Shown here: one piece after another, positions 16,866 through 25,203 of the stretch
How positions within the stretch are numbered: position 1 is the first letter of the stretch
Layout of the letters: each line of letters begins with the position of its first letter
Source: Flavobacteriales bacterium
GTDB taxonomy: Bacteria; Bacteroidota; Bacteroidia; Flavobacteriales_F; PHOS-HE28
Length of the DNA stretch: 64,000 nt
Assembly: GCA_016716605.1 (NCBI GenBank)
Contig: JADJWA010000001.1
Span: forward strand, 3,145,001-3,209,000
Direction: 5' to 3'
Program-made: the position numbers and the translations under genes
Notes under the pieces: model-generated
The model's input: the letters and a program-made list of their open reading frames with translations, nothing else
Databases searched by the model: none
Told to the model about the DNA's origin: nothing

Positions 16866-17421
16866 CGGTTCTTGTGTTTTGCTTTTCCGAAGGCTCGGTG
16901 TCGGTTGGCGGATGCGGCCAGATCCCATCCACCATGGCATCGAAGCCTTGCCAATAACGATTGCCATCCTCGTCGAGATAGGTGAGTGTGAAGGAGTGTG
17001 ACCGGGGCAAGGGGCCTACCATGTTCAGCACACGCACGCGCAGTTTCTCGCCGCGCTGGACCAGCGTGTCGCATTGGACCATCATGCCATTGCTCTCGTT
17101 GAGCGGCCGAATACTGTGTGCCAGGCCACCCTTGTTCACCACCTCGAGCATCCAGTGCTCCTCGTTCATCCGCGCTTCGGTCCGGTAGTCGAAGTAGGGT
17201 TTTATCGCGTTCTTGCGGTGTAGCTCGCGTTGCGCGAAGTGCGCCGTCTGTTTGGCCAGCTCTTCGGTTTGGCGTGCGAGCTGGCGCACCGCTTCCGACT
17301 TCTCCTTGTCCCGCTGGAACAGCACCCAGAATGCAGCGATCGCACCCGGCACGGCCAGCAAGGCCCCAATGGCTTGCGCCACATCGGTCCATTCTGCGGC
17401 TAGTGCGATCGTTAGCATCAT
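16849..17421 (-). CDS. Small membrane protein with coiled coil
   Basis: A 190-residue protein with one predicted membrane segment near 14-36 (A-I-G-A-L-L-A-V-P-G-A-I-A-A-F-W), a charged coiled-coil about 38-68 (Q-L-A-R-Q-T-E-E-L-A-K-Q-T), then a beta-rich cytosolic domain with M-L-E-V-V-N-K-G-G and F-T-L-T-Y-L-D-E-D-G-N. I do not recognise the family. Its ATG overlaps the hsdS stop (ATGA) and its end overlaps the RES-like gene by 17 nt, so the two are probably made together; a membrane effector or anchor for the RES protein is a guess. Confidence 0.65.
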   Translation of the reverse strand: MMLTIALAAEWTDVAQAIGALLAVPGAIAAFWVLFQRDKEKSEAVRQLARQTEELAKQTAHFAQRELHRKNAIKPYFDYRTEARMNEEHWMLEVVNKGGLAHSIRPLNESNGMMVQCDTLVQRGEKLRVRVLNMVGPLPRSHSFTLTYLDEDGNRYWQGFDAMVDGIWPHPPTDTEPSEKQNTRTDENTD

Positions 17422-18701
17422 GACTTCACGCGTGTTTGCCCGGTGAGCAACTGCTGCATCAGTCCGCGCTTCTGCGTGATGAGCAGGTCGAGGTAGTTCT
17501 GGGTTTGTTCCATTTGCCGGTCAAGCCCTGTTAGGAGGTTAGCCAGGCGGTCTTGCTCTTCGCGCTCGGGCAGGGGCACCCACAAGTTCTTGAAGTCGTT
17601 CCAGCGCAGGCTCCCCCGGCGATCCACGGAGGCGTTCGTGGAGGTTCGGAAGATGTGCCGATAGCGCTCGCTCTTGAACAGGTAGTACATGAACTCGCTG
17701 TTCACCTTGGCCTGGTCGAACTCGAAGACCACATAGATGGGACTCACCAACCCGACATCATGCGCACGAAGGAGATCAATGGAGCCCTCCTCGATGTGGT
17801 TCGCGGGAAAGCCGAACTGGCCACGCCGAATCACCTTGTAGTTGGAGCGGTCCTCGCTGAACACCTGCTTCTTGAAGTACTCCAAGGAGGATACGAAGCC
17901 TCTGTGCTTGCTGCACGATAGGACGATAGGATCGGCGCCCTCAGTGTTGCGTTCACTGACCTCCTTTGCGATGTCGCCAACGCTCACCTTCCGGCGGTGG
18001 TGGTAGACCTCGCCAAGAGCAGATCCGATAAGCCCTTGCTTACGCTGCTGCTGGGCGGCCACTAGTTGCTGTGTGGTGGCAATGGCCCGGTCCCAAGCCC
18101 CCAGCACGGCAGCGATGCGGCGTTGTTCCGAGAGAGGCGGGATTGGAATTGTCCAGTCCTGGATGTCCTTATGACCAATGTGTGGGATGGCGGTAACGGT
18201 CTTCACTGAATCACAATACCGTATGAAATGATTGCTACCCACCCAATGCTTCAGATACTCCGTATCGATGCCTTTGGAGCGGATGCGCGCCGCGCGCTGC
18301 AGAAGGAGCGCCGGCAGGTCCGCTGCCGATAACCGGGCATAGCTCTTCCCAACGAGCGAACCATCCATCGCGATCACGAGATCCCCTTCTGCAAGTTCGT
18401 AGCGCTTAACCGTTGCGTTGCTCGCTGGCCAGTGAACGGTTACTTCCGCATCCCAACTTGTTTGCCCACGCTTGATGTTGTTGCAACGAAGCAGTCGAAT
18501 GCCGGTAGATGCGTAGCCCTTGCTCTCGAAAGGATATCCAACGAGCAGATCGATCTTGGGTCCAATACGATTGACCTCCCACTCTTCCGGAATCCACCCG
18601 AGCTTGGTGTGTTTGTAGCCGGGCTTGGCACCGGCATGCGGCGCCTTGGCAATCGCGCTACGGTTGCTGCTGGCTTGGGGCTTCTTGGTGGCGGTGGGCA
18701 T
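17418..18701 (-). CDS. hsdS: Type I restriction-modification specificity subunit S, two TRDs
   Basis: A 427-residue HsdS that gives the HsdM/HsdR complex its DNA target. It has the standard two-half layout: TRD1 with L-G-W-I-P-E-E-W-E-V near the start, central conserved helix with I-P-I-P-P-L-S-E-Q-R-R-I-A-A-V-L near 190-210, TRD2, and a distal helix with L-P-E-R-E-E-Q-D-R-L-A-N-L-L and I-T-Q-K-R-G-L-M-Q-Q-L-L-T-G. I use the ATG at 18701; upstream sequence in frame has no HsdS similarity. The start lies 4 nt after the fic stop and the stop overlaps the next gene (ATGA). Confidence 0.93.
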   Translation of the reverse strand: MPTATKKPQASSNRSAIAKAPHAGAKPGYKHTKLGWIPEEWEVNRIGPKIDLLVGYPFESKGYASTGIRLLRCNNIKRGQTSWDAEVTVHWPASNATVKRYELAEGDLVIAMDGSLVGKSYARLSAADLPALLLQRAARIRSKGIDTEYLKHWVGSNHFIRYCDSVKTVTAIPHIGHKDIQDWTIPIPPLSEQRRIAAVLGAWDRAIATTQQLVAAQQQRKQGLIGSALGEVYHHRRKVSVGDIAKEVSERNTEGADPIVLSCSKHRGFVSSLEYFKKQVFSEDRSNYKVIRRGQFGFPANHIEEGSIDLLRAHDVGLVSPIYVVFEFDQAKVNSEFMYYLFKSERYRHIFRTSTNASVDRRGSLRWNDFKNLWVPLPEREEQDRLANLLTGLDRQMEQTQNYLDLLITQKRGLMQQLLTGQTRVKS

Positions 18702-18705
18702 GGGG

Positions 18706-20121
18706 CTACTTGGTGTCGTCCTCTTGTGCGTTCTGGGCCACGTAGTATTCAATGTGGTCCGTGATCTCCTTGCCCATGCGCTGCACAATGGCCTGCTGTT
18801 CAGCAAGGCTGAGCGGCTTGTGGTAAAGGCGCTTGATGAGGGGCTCCTCGCTACGACCGCCGGTGATGTTGAAGACATCCACTAACACCTGGTAGTGGTG
18901 GTAGTCTTCCACTTTGATCTTGATGCCGTAGTTGCAACCGAAGGGTTTCTTGGACGCCTTGCGGAAGGTGCCGTACCGAAGCCAAAGTTGGATCTCCGTA
19001 ACACCTTGTAGCTTCTGGTCGTCTTTCGCCAACTCAGCTTGTAGGGTGCCGATCACTTGCTCCGCTGGTTCGTCAAGGAATCGTACGCTGACCGGTCCAT
19101 TCACGAGGATGATATCGTGCTGCGTGTTGAGGAAATAGCGGTTGAACTTCTGGGCAACGGGAATGGCTTGTGCGAACAGGGAGTAGCCCCATTCGTTCAG
19201 AAGGGCCTGTGTGGTCTGGTGTCCGCGGGTCCGTTGGATCTCATCCGCAGGATCAACTGCTGCCAATTGCGCATCGATCAGTTGCAGGCGCTTATCTAGA
19301 TCGTCCGCATCGTCGATGTCCTTGCCGGCGAGCACTTCCAGGACCAATTCCTGCGAACGGATGAGCCGCTCAGCCATGAAGGCGTTGAAGAGGTCCGGGC
19401 TTGCACCGTACACCTGCACTTCCGCGAGCAAGCGATTGTACGCTGTCTTCTCTTGCTCCTCCGCCTTGATGATGGTGGGAGGATAGCCGAAGCTCAAGAG
19501 CAGGAGATTACTGAAGATGCGCGCGGTGCGGCCGTTGCCATCGTGGAAGGGGTGTATGGTCACGTACTCCCGCTGGAAGTCGAAAGCCACGACGGTAGGA
19601 TGCGGCGCCTCCTTTTCGCCCCACCTTATGCTCTCAAGCGCCGCTTTAGTGCGATCAAGCAAACGGTGCATTGCCTCGGGCACATCCTCGGGCGACGTAA
19701 AGTCGAAGCGTTCCTCCTTGAAGTTGTAGATGTGGTTGGGGTGCTTCTTCCAGTTGCCGGGCCAATCCTTCTTCGCCGGATCATCTTCGTGCATGATGGC
19801 CTTGTGGATCTCCTTGATGCGCTTCTCGCTCAAGTTCAATTCACCGCTGGCCATTCCCAAAAGCGTGCGCACGACCTCATCGTGGCCCTGCATCTCCAAC
19901 ACATCGCGTATGGGCTTGCCTTCCACCGTAACGTTACCCATCATGATAGTGCGCGTCTCCTGTCGGGTGAGCTGGCTGCCCTCCATCACATTGCTGTGGT
20001 AGTTCCAGTCCAACCGGAAGCGGTAATCCAGCTTGCGCTTGGCCTCGGGGCTCAGCGGCCCGGCGGCAAGGATGCGCGCCTGCAGGTCGTCGATGCGCTG
20101 AAGTAGTTCGTGGAGGTTCAT
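18706..20121 (-). CDS. Fic-domain protein 1
   Basis: A 471-residue Fic protein, an enzyme family that usually transfers AMP from ATP to target proteins. The active-site loop is complete, H-P-F-H-D-G-N-G-R at 190-198 followed by T-A-R. Near the N-terminus, S-N-V-M-E-G at 43-48 fits the inhibitory (S/T)xxxE(G/N) motif of class II Fic proteins, which holds the enzyme off by occupying the ATP site. The C-terminal 230 residues probably include a winged-helix or target-binding part. It sits between the second Fic gene (20 nt upstream) and hsdS (4 nt downstream). Fic genes do occur inside type I restriction loci, but their role there is not settled. Confidence 0.92.
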   Translation of the reverse strand: MNLHELLQRIDDLQARILAAGPLSPEAKRKLDYRFRLDWNYHSNVMEGSQLTRQETRTIMMGNVTVEGKPIRDVLEMQGHDEVVRTLLGMASGELNLSEKRIKEIHKAIMHEDDPAKKDWPGNWKKHPNHIYNFKEERFDFTSPEDVPEAMHRLLDRTKAALESIRWGEKEAPHPTVVAFDFQREYVTIHPFHDGNGRTARIFSNLLLLSFGYPPTIIKAEEQEKTAYNRLLAEVQVYGASPDLFNAFMAERLIRSQELVLEVLAGKDIDDADDLDKRLQLIDAQLAAVDPADEIQRTRGHQTTQALLNEWGYSLFAQAIPVAQKFNRYFLNTQHDIILVNGPVSVRFLDEPAEQVIGTLQAELAKDDQKLQGVTEIQLWLRYGTFRKASKKPFGCNYGIKIKVEDYHHYQVLVDVFNITGGRSEEPLIKRLYHKPLSLAEQQAIVQRMGKEITDHIEYYVAQNAQEDDTK

Positions 20122-20141
20122 GTGCCGTAGTGCGTTGGGAA

Positions 20142-21494
20142 TTACCGAGGGGTGATCTTATGCAGAACGCTCTTGGCGATGCGGTCGAAGAAATCCGTGC
20201 CCATATCCTGGATGGAAACTCCATACGGCCAACTGAACGGGGGTAGTTCCACAGGAAGCTTTGCACTCAAGGATTGATCTTCCTCATTGAAGGTCCATGT
20301 GAATATCACGCGAACCTCCCTGTTGGCGATGGGGACCGTATTGCTTGTGAACTGCAACTGGAATAGAATGCTCTTGGTGGTTTCATTCTTGGCGAACAGC
20401 TCCGCCAATTGCTCGGGTTTTGCACTCAGTATGTTCAAGGGTTTCGGTCTGAAGCTCTTGTCCTGTTTTATGAAGGGTGCCGCAGTTCCCCCAGCCACTT
20501 TGAAGAACTTGCGGTAATAGAAGAGCTTATCCTCGACCTCCTGACGGATGATGGGATAGTTGAGGTTGATGCTGTCGATGATCTGCTTGCGCCATCGGGC
20601 CTCCCGATCAAGCGCTCGCTGCTTGACATCGCTCGTGTTGCGCAAAAGCAATTCGGCTTCCTTGCGCCAATCCGCTGGCTCCTCGATCGGGAGGTCCTTG
20701 GCCGCCCGTAACGCAAGGTTCATGGTCCATTCGGCCTGTTGGGCCATGTACTCAATGAAAGGTTCCAGATCACCGGCATCAGCCTGCTTCAATCGCAAGA
20801 GGTAATTCGCCTTGTCCGCGCTTTTCACCACCAACGGCATGTATCCGTTCAGCATGAGGTGGTAGTTGACCAGCAGTCGCGCCGTGCGACCGTTGCCATC
20901 GCCGAAGGGGTGGATGAGGATGAAGCGATGGTGCAGTACCGCGGCCTTTTGAATGGGATGGAGTGCATGTTCGCTGTGGTACCATTCCATCAACTCTTGC
21001 ATCTGCATCTGAACCTCTTCGGGTTTGCTGTACTCGAAGAGAGTGCCGTCAGGTTGGCGCACCAGATTCCCGTGCTTCTTGTACTCGCCCGGAATGACCT
21101 GGACCTGCGTGGTCATCCCTTCCGTGGTGATGGCCTCCTTGAAAAAGGGTTCCTTGAGAAGTATCCTGTTCAAGTCGCGGATATCACCCTCCCTTATCGG
21201 GCGGTCCTTGTCCAAAGCCCATTCGCGTACCATGCTGATGGCCACGTCATGGGCTTGCATCTCGAAGATCTCGCGAGTGGTATGTCCGCCAGGCATGACC
21301 TCTTTCAAGAAGAGCAGGATGGTCTCGCCATACGTGAGCGTGTTGCCCTCGATATGGTTGCTGTTGAAATTCCACTCCAAGCGTAGCTTCTGCCAGAGTT
21401 CACGCTCGCGCTCGGGCTTCATCGGCACGGCAGCATCCAACTCGCTCTTGAGCGTGTCGAGGTGTGCGAGGAATTCGGGGTGTTCCATGATCAT
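20142..21494 (-). CDS. Fic-domain protein 2
   Basis: A 450-residue Fic protein with an intact active-site loop, H-P-F-G-D-G-N-G-R at 195-203 and T-A-R after it. The N-terminal S-N-H-I-E-G-N at 45-51 is a perfect class II inhibitory motif. It is related to Fic protein 1 in layout but clearly diverged, so this is not a recent duplication. The long C-terminal region (about 260-450) is predicted mixed alpha/beta and may recognise the target. Its ATG overlaps the hsdM stop (ATGA). A second possible start lies two codons downstream. Confidence 0.92.
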   Translation of the reverse strand: MIMEHPEFLAHLDTLKSELDAAVPMKPERERELWQKLRLEWNFNSNHIEGNTLTYGETILLFLKEVMPGGHTTREIFEMQAHDVAISMVREWALDKDRPIREGDIRDLNRILLKEPFFKEAITTEGMTTQVQVIPGEYKKHGNLVRQPDGTLFEYSKPEEVQMQMQELMEWYHSEHALHPIQKAAVLHHRFILIHPFGDGNGRTARLLVNYHLMLNGYMPLVVKSADKANYLLRLKQADAGDLEPFIEYMAQQAEWTMNLALRAAKDLPIEEPADWRKEAELLLRNTSDVKQRALDREARWRKQIIDSINLNYPIIRQEVEDKLFYYRKFFKVAGGTAAPFIKQDKSFRPKPLNILSAKPEQLAELFAKNETTKSILFQLQFTSNTVPIANREVRVIFTWTFNEEDQSLSAKLPVELPPFSWPYGVSIQDMGTDFFDRIAKSVLHKITPR

Positions 21495-23029
21495 GCTTGG
21501 TTAATGAAGCCCAGTTCCTTCAGGTAGCCGTCCATCTCCTTGCGCACATCGGCCAATTGTCCTTCCAATCCCTTGATCTTCTGCTGCACGGCAGCGATGT
21601 CCACGGGCTCTTCCTCCTCGAAGGTGTCCACGTAGCGCGGTATGTTCAGGTTGTAGTCGTTCTCCTGTACTTCGGCGAGGCTGGCGCGGTAGGCATACTT
21701 CTCGGCGAGCACGCGCTTGTCGTCGGCAATGGTCTTCGGTGCCTTGCGGAAAGCGGTGTAGGTATCCACGATGCGCGCGAGGTCCTCCTCGCGTAAGCGG
21801 TTCTGCTTCTTGCCGTCCTGGTACTGCTTGCTGGCATCGATGAAGAGGATGTCCGTGGTGGTGCGCTGCTTGTTGAACACCAGAATCGCAGCAGGGATAC
21901 CGGTGCCGAAGAAGAGCTGCGCGGGCAGGCCGATGACGGCCTCCAGCATGTTCTCATCGATGAAGGCTTTACGCAACAAACGCTCGCTGCTGCCGCGGAA
22001 CAGCACGCCGTGCGGCACGATCACGCCCGCGCGACCGTGCTCGTTGATGCTCTCGATGAGGTGCGTGATGAAGGCGTAGTCGCCCTTGCTCTTGGGCGGC
22101 GTACCGCGCCAGAAGCGGTTGTAACGGTCGTGCGCGGCATTGTCCTGTCCCCACTTGTCCAAGCTGAACGGCGGATTGCTCACGGCCACATCGAACTTCA
22201 TGAGCTTGTCGCCCTCCACCAGCAGCGGGTTGTTCAGCGTATCGCCCCACTCGATCTGCGCATTGTCGTTGGCATGTATGAACATGTTCATCTTGCACAG
22301 CGCCCAGTTGCCGCCGTTGCTCTCCTGCCCGTAGAGGCTGTAGTTGTGGTCGGGCACTTTCTCCGCCACCTTGATCAACAAGCTGCCGCTGCCGCAGGTG
22401 GGGTCGTAGATGCGCATGCCGCTCTCGGGAGCCATCAGGCGGGCCAGCAATTCGCTCACTTCCGCTGGGGTGAAAAATTCCCCTCCTTTCTTGCCGCTGT
22501 CGCTCGCGAACTGACCGATGAGGTATTGGTAGGTGTTGCCGATGATGTCCAGGTTACCAATGCGCGAAGGGCGGAAGTCCAGGCGCTCATCGGAGAAGTC
22601 CTCGATGAGGTGCTTCAGGCGGCGGTTGCGGTCCTTGGTCTTGCCCAGGTTCGCCTCGCTGTTGAAGTTGATGTTGCGGAACACACCGTCCAACTTGCCC
22701 TTGTTCGCTTCTTCGATGGCGTCCAAGGCTTTGCCGATACGGTCGCCGATGTCGTCCTTTTCGCGTGCCTCGTAGAGGTCGTAATAGGAAGCACCCTTCG
22801 GCAACACGAAGCGCTCGCGCTCCATGGCGCGTTGGACGCGTTGCTGGTCACCCGCGTATTTCTTGTGCAGCTCTTCTTCCTTGTCGCGCACCACATCGCT
22901 CAGGTACTTCAGGAAGAGGAAGACGAGGATGTAGTTCTTGTACTCGGCGGGATCCACTACACCCCTAAAGGTGTCGCAGGCTTTCCAGGCCAGTGCGTTG
23001 ATCTCGGCTTGTTCAATGGGCTTGCTCAT
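21491..23029 (-). CDS. hsdM: Type I restriction-modification DNA methyltransferase subunit M
   Basis: A 512-residue HsdM, the N6-adenine methyltransferase that marks host DNA. The N-terminal helical domain is complete, the SAM-binding motif I is D-P-T-C-G-S-G-S-L at 209-217, and the catalytic motif IV is N-P-P-F at 285-288. A C-terminal coiled region (about 470-505) should contact HsdS. I use the ATG at 23029, which overlaps the stop of the half-HsdS gene (ATGA). All motifs needed for methylation are present. Confidence 0.96.
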   Translation of the reverse strand: MSKPIEQAEINALAWKACDTFRGVVDPAEYKNYILVFLFLKYLSDVVRDKEEELHKKYAGDQQRVQRAMERERFVLPKGASYYDLYEAREKDDIGDRIGKALDAIEEANKGKLDGVFRNINFNSEANLGKTKDRNRRLKHLIEDFSDERLDFRPSRIGNLDIIGNTYQYLIGQFASDSGKKGGEFFTPAEVSELLARLMAPESGMRIYDPTCGSGSLLIKVAEKVPDHNYSLYGQESNGGNWALCKMNMFIHANDNAQIEWGDTLNNPLLVEGDKLMKFDVAVSNPPFSLDKWGQDNAAHDRYNRFWRGTPPKSKGDYAFITHLIESINEHGRAGVIVPHGVLFRGSSERLLRKAFIDENMLEAVIGLPAQLFFGTGIPAAILVFNKQRTTTDILFIDASKQYQDGKKQNRLREEDLARIVDTYTAFRKAPKTIADDKRVLAEKYAYRASLAEVQENDYNLNIPRYVDTFEEEEPVDIAAVQQKIKGLEGQLADVRKEMDGYLKELGFINQA

Positions 23030-23592
23030 GGTTTGGGGTATGTTGCCCACACGGCATCGAGCAGTTGGGCATAAGCGTTGGAAAGTTCGGTGAGGTGTAG
23101 GCGTGTGCGTTGCGCGGCATCGGCCAAGCGCACGAGTTTCTGTTGTTCTTCAATGGACGGCACGGGTACCAGCAATTGGTCCAGTGCGCTGCGGTCCAGC
23201 ACGGCAACGGTGCCCACCTTGCGATAGGCGGCCATTTGGGCTTGCGCAGGGCGGCTGTTCAGATAGCCCGCGAGGTAGCCGGGCAGTACACGGGTGGTGT
23301 CGGGCCGGATTACATAGAGCATGGAGGATGCGACGGCGTCTTCGTCGCCACCCTGCCAGACAGCAGCCACATTCGTGCTTCCCTTCCCGATGAGGAGTAC
23401 ATCGCCTTCGCGGAGCAGGTCCACGTCCTTATAGGTGACCAGTTCGGGGCTGGTCCTGCTGACGTAGGCGTTCTCGATCGTACCTTCAGCCGTGATAGCA
23501 GAGGACTGCACCAAGGCCATGGGACCCTTGTCGAGGCCCTTGGCGTGGACGCCGAAGCGGAGGCTGGCAATCGAAGTTAATGTTTGCGGCAT
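23026..23592 (-). CDS. Half-length HsdS-like specificity protein (single TRD)
   Basis: A 188-residue protein with one target recognition domain and one conserved helix, about half a normal HsdS. The TRD-type features are L-L-R-E-G-D-V-L-L-I-G-K-G-S-T-N and P-G-Y-L-A-G-Y-L-N-S, followed by L-V-P-V-P-S-I-E-E-Q-Q-K-L-V at the start of the distal helix. It is the first gene of the operon, directly behind the strong promoter at 23609-23638, and overlaps hsdM (ATGA). Half-S proteins can dimerise to recognise palindromic sites, or could be a remnant used in specificity exchange. It is not a frameshifted part of the full HsdS. Confidence 0.78.
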   Translation of the reverse strand: MPQTLTSIASLRFGVHAKGLDKGPMALVQSSAITAEGTIENAYVSRTSPELVTYKDVDLLREGDVLLIGKGSTNVAAVWQGGDEDAVASSMLYVIRPDTTRVLPGYLAGYLNSRPAQAQMAAYRKVGTVAVLDRSALDQLLVPVPSIEEQQKLVRLADAAQRTRLHLTELSNAYAQLLDAVWATYPKP

Positions 23593-23608
23593 GGGTAATA
23601 CAACGGCG

Positions 23609-23638
23609 CAAAGATATCATTACTTTCGATAAATACAA
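23609..23638 (-). promoter_or_regulatory. Promoter of the restriction operon (TTG-N19-TATCTTTG)
   Basis: On the minus strand TTG (23638-23636), exactly 19 nt, then TATCTTTG (23616-23609). It matches the Bacteroidota consensus completely, lies in a short AT-rich stretch, and ends 16 nt upstream of the first gene. I see no other convincing promoter within the eleven-gene block. Confidence 0.82.
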
Positions 23639-23639
23639 C

Positions 23640-24480
23640 TTTAATGCCCCATACCATCAGTATTGTCCTTGAACAATTGCTGGTCAGCGGTCAGATCATG
23701 GGCTGGTGAGCCCTCCAGGTCTCTGCTGGCATTGACCCCAAGGAAGCACTTGGCAGATGACCCTTTATGATATGAGCGCATCACCGCAGGTTGGTTATGC
23801 GGTACCGTGAGTTCCTGGTGCAACATCATTGTCTGCCGAGGTAGATGCCTTCGCGCGCCACCGCATGCCTTGGTCTCGCGGCGCTGAACCATGAGCATGC
23901 GGCGTGGTACGCCGTCGACTACGCCCTTCAGCATTCGCCGCGTACCGTATACCATGCGGCCTGGTCCCTTGATGTTGCGCCGCGCGACGGATATCGCGTG
24001 CTCCGTGCCCTTGAGGTCGCACCGCTCCTCCGATCCCGCGCGGCTTGCGCCCTTAAGGCTGTACCGTGAACTCGATACCATGCACTTCGTGCCCTTCAGG
24101 ATGCGCCGCGCACTCTATACCGTACGGCTTGCGACCGTACGGATGCGCCGTGTACCCGATACCGCGCGACCTGCGCCCTCAAGAATGCGTGGCGTACCCT
24201 ACACCGTGCGGCCCTTGCCCTAGTGCCTGCATCGCGCATCCTAAACCGTGCGACACGTGCCCTTCAGGATATGCAGCGAACCCGATACCGTGCGTCGCGC
24301 ACCCCATACCGTGCGCACTGTGCCCTTACCGATGTTCAGCCTGGCCATTCACCAAATGGGCGATGGCCCTGCCGCTGGTCAGGCGGGTGCCCTGCCTCGG
24401 GGGCATCCTCACAAACGATGATACCCCCCGAATACTACTGAGCCGGGGGCCGCGCTTCTTCAACAAACAACCGTCTGGGC
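23640..24480. other. Gene-free stretch between the restriction operon and the Fn3 gene
   Basis: No frame here has a recognisable domain or normal codon pattern; open frames in several directions arise because 42 is a multiple of three. The right two-thirds is a degenerate tandem array (separate entry). The left part (23640-23889) holds nothing I recognise beyond a few decayed units of the same type. Confidence 0.6.
23890..24329. repeat. Degenerate 42-bp tandem repeat array (~10 units)
   Basis: About ten head-to-tail units of 42 bp (last two shortened). Conserved parts of the unit are GATGCGCCGCG, C-GATACCGTGCG and TGCGCCCTTCAG, with roughly 60-75% identity between units. The period is exact in at least seven successive units (for example starting at 24057, 24099 and 24141). 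Units directly adjoin, with no unique spacers, so it is a minisatellite rather than a CRISPR. Confidence 0.85.
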
Positions 24481-24501
24481 ATACGCGAAGGCCCGCCCCC
24501 C

Positions 24502-25131
24502 ATGACCACGCAATTCACTGTGAAGCTGGGTACCGAAGGACTCACCCCGGAAGAGATCCTGGAGCGCGCCGATGCGCACATCACCGGGCTCACCGGCAAC
24601 GCCGATTTCCCCACGCCGGTGCCCACCCTGGTGGTGCAGCAGGCCGACCGCGATGCGCTGGCCGCCGCCAACGTGGCGGTGCTGAACAACGGCGGCAAGC
24701 AGGACCGCCTGGCGCAGGCGGCCGCGGTGAAGCAGGTGAAGAGCAACATCAAGATCCTGGCGGGCTACGTGCAGGCGGTGAGCGGCGGCGATCCGATCAA
24801 GATCGCCAGCGCGGCCTTCGCCACGCGCAAGGTGCCGCAGCCACCGGCTCCCATGCCCGCGCCGCCGAACCTGCGGCTGGTGATCACCACCAAGCCCGGC
24901 GAGCTGAAGGCGCGCTGGGGCGGCGTGAAGGACAAGCGCATCTACGAGCTGCAGATCTGCGACGGCGACCCGCTGGTGCCCGCGAACTGGCAACCCCTGG
25001 TGATGACCAGCCGCAATTTCTTCCTGATCACGGGCCTGGTGAGCCACCAAGCCTACAGCGTGCGCGTGCTGGCCGTGGGCGCGCTGGGCGTGGGTCCGTG
25101 GAGCGATGTGGCCACCACCAAGCCGTTGTAG
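24502..25131 (+). CDS. Fibronectin type III domain protein
   Basis: A 209-residue protein without signal peptide. Residues 1-110 are mostly helical with no recognised family (T-P-E-E-I-L-E-R-A-D, then A-D-R-D-A-L-A-A-A). Residues about 120-209 form one Fn3-like beta sandwich: P-P-N-L-R-L-V-I, A-R-W-G-G-V, Y-E-L-Q-I-C, the L-I-T-G-L turn, Y-S-V-R-V-L-A-V-G and a closing W-S-D-V-A-T-T-K-P-L. Similar short proteins with an N-terminal helical part and one Fn3 domain occur in Bacteroidota, but their role is not known to me. Confidence 0.75.
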   Translation: MTTQFTVKLGTEGLTPEEILERADAHITGLTGNADFPTPVPTLVVQQADRDALAAANVAVLNNGGKQDRLAQAAAVKQVKSNIKILAGYVQAVSGGDPIKIASAAFATRKVPQPPAPMPAPPNLRLVITTKPGELKARWGGVKDKRIYELQICDGDPLVPANWQPLVMTSRNFFLITGLVSHQAYSVRVLAVGALGVGPWSDVATTKPL

Positions 25132-25203
25132 CCGATGCCCGTGCCGCAACAACCGTTCACGCGCTGCGCGCAATAACCGTCGCCGCGCCGCGTATGCCCG
25201 AAC

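Noticed and set aside
23890..24329. CRISPR array
   Set aside because: Units are directly adjacent and degenerate along their whole length; there are no unique spacers and no cas genes nearby.
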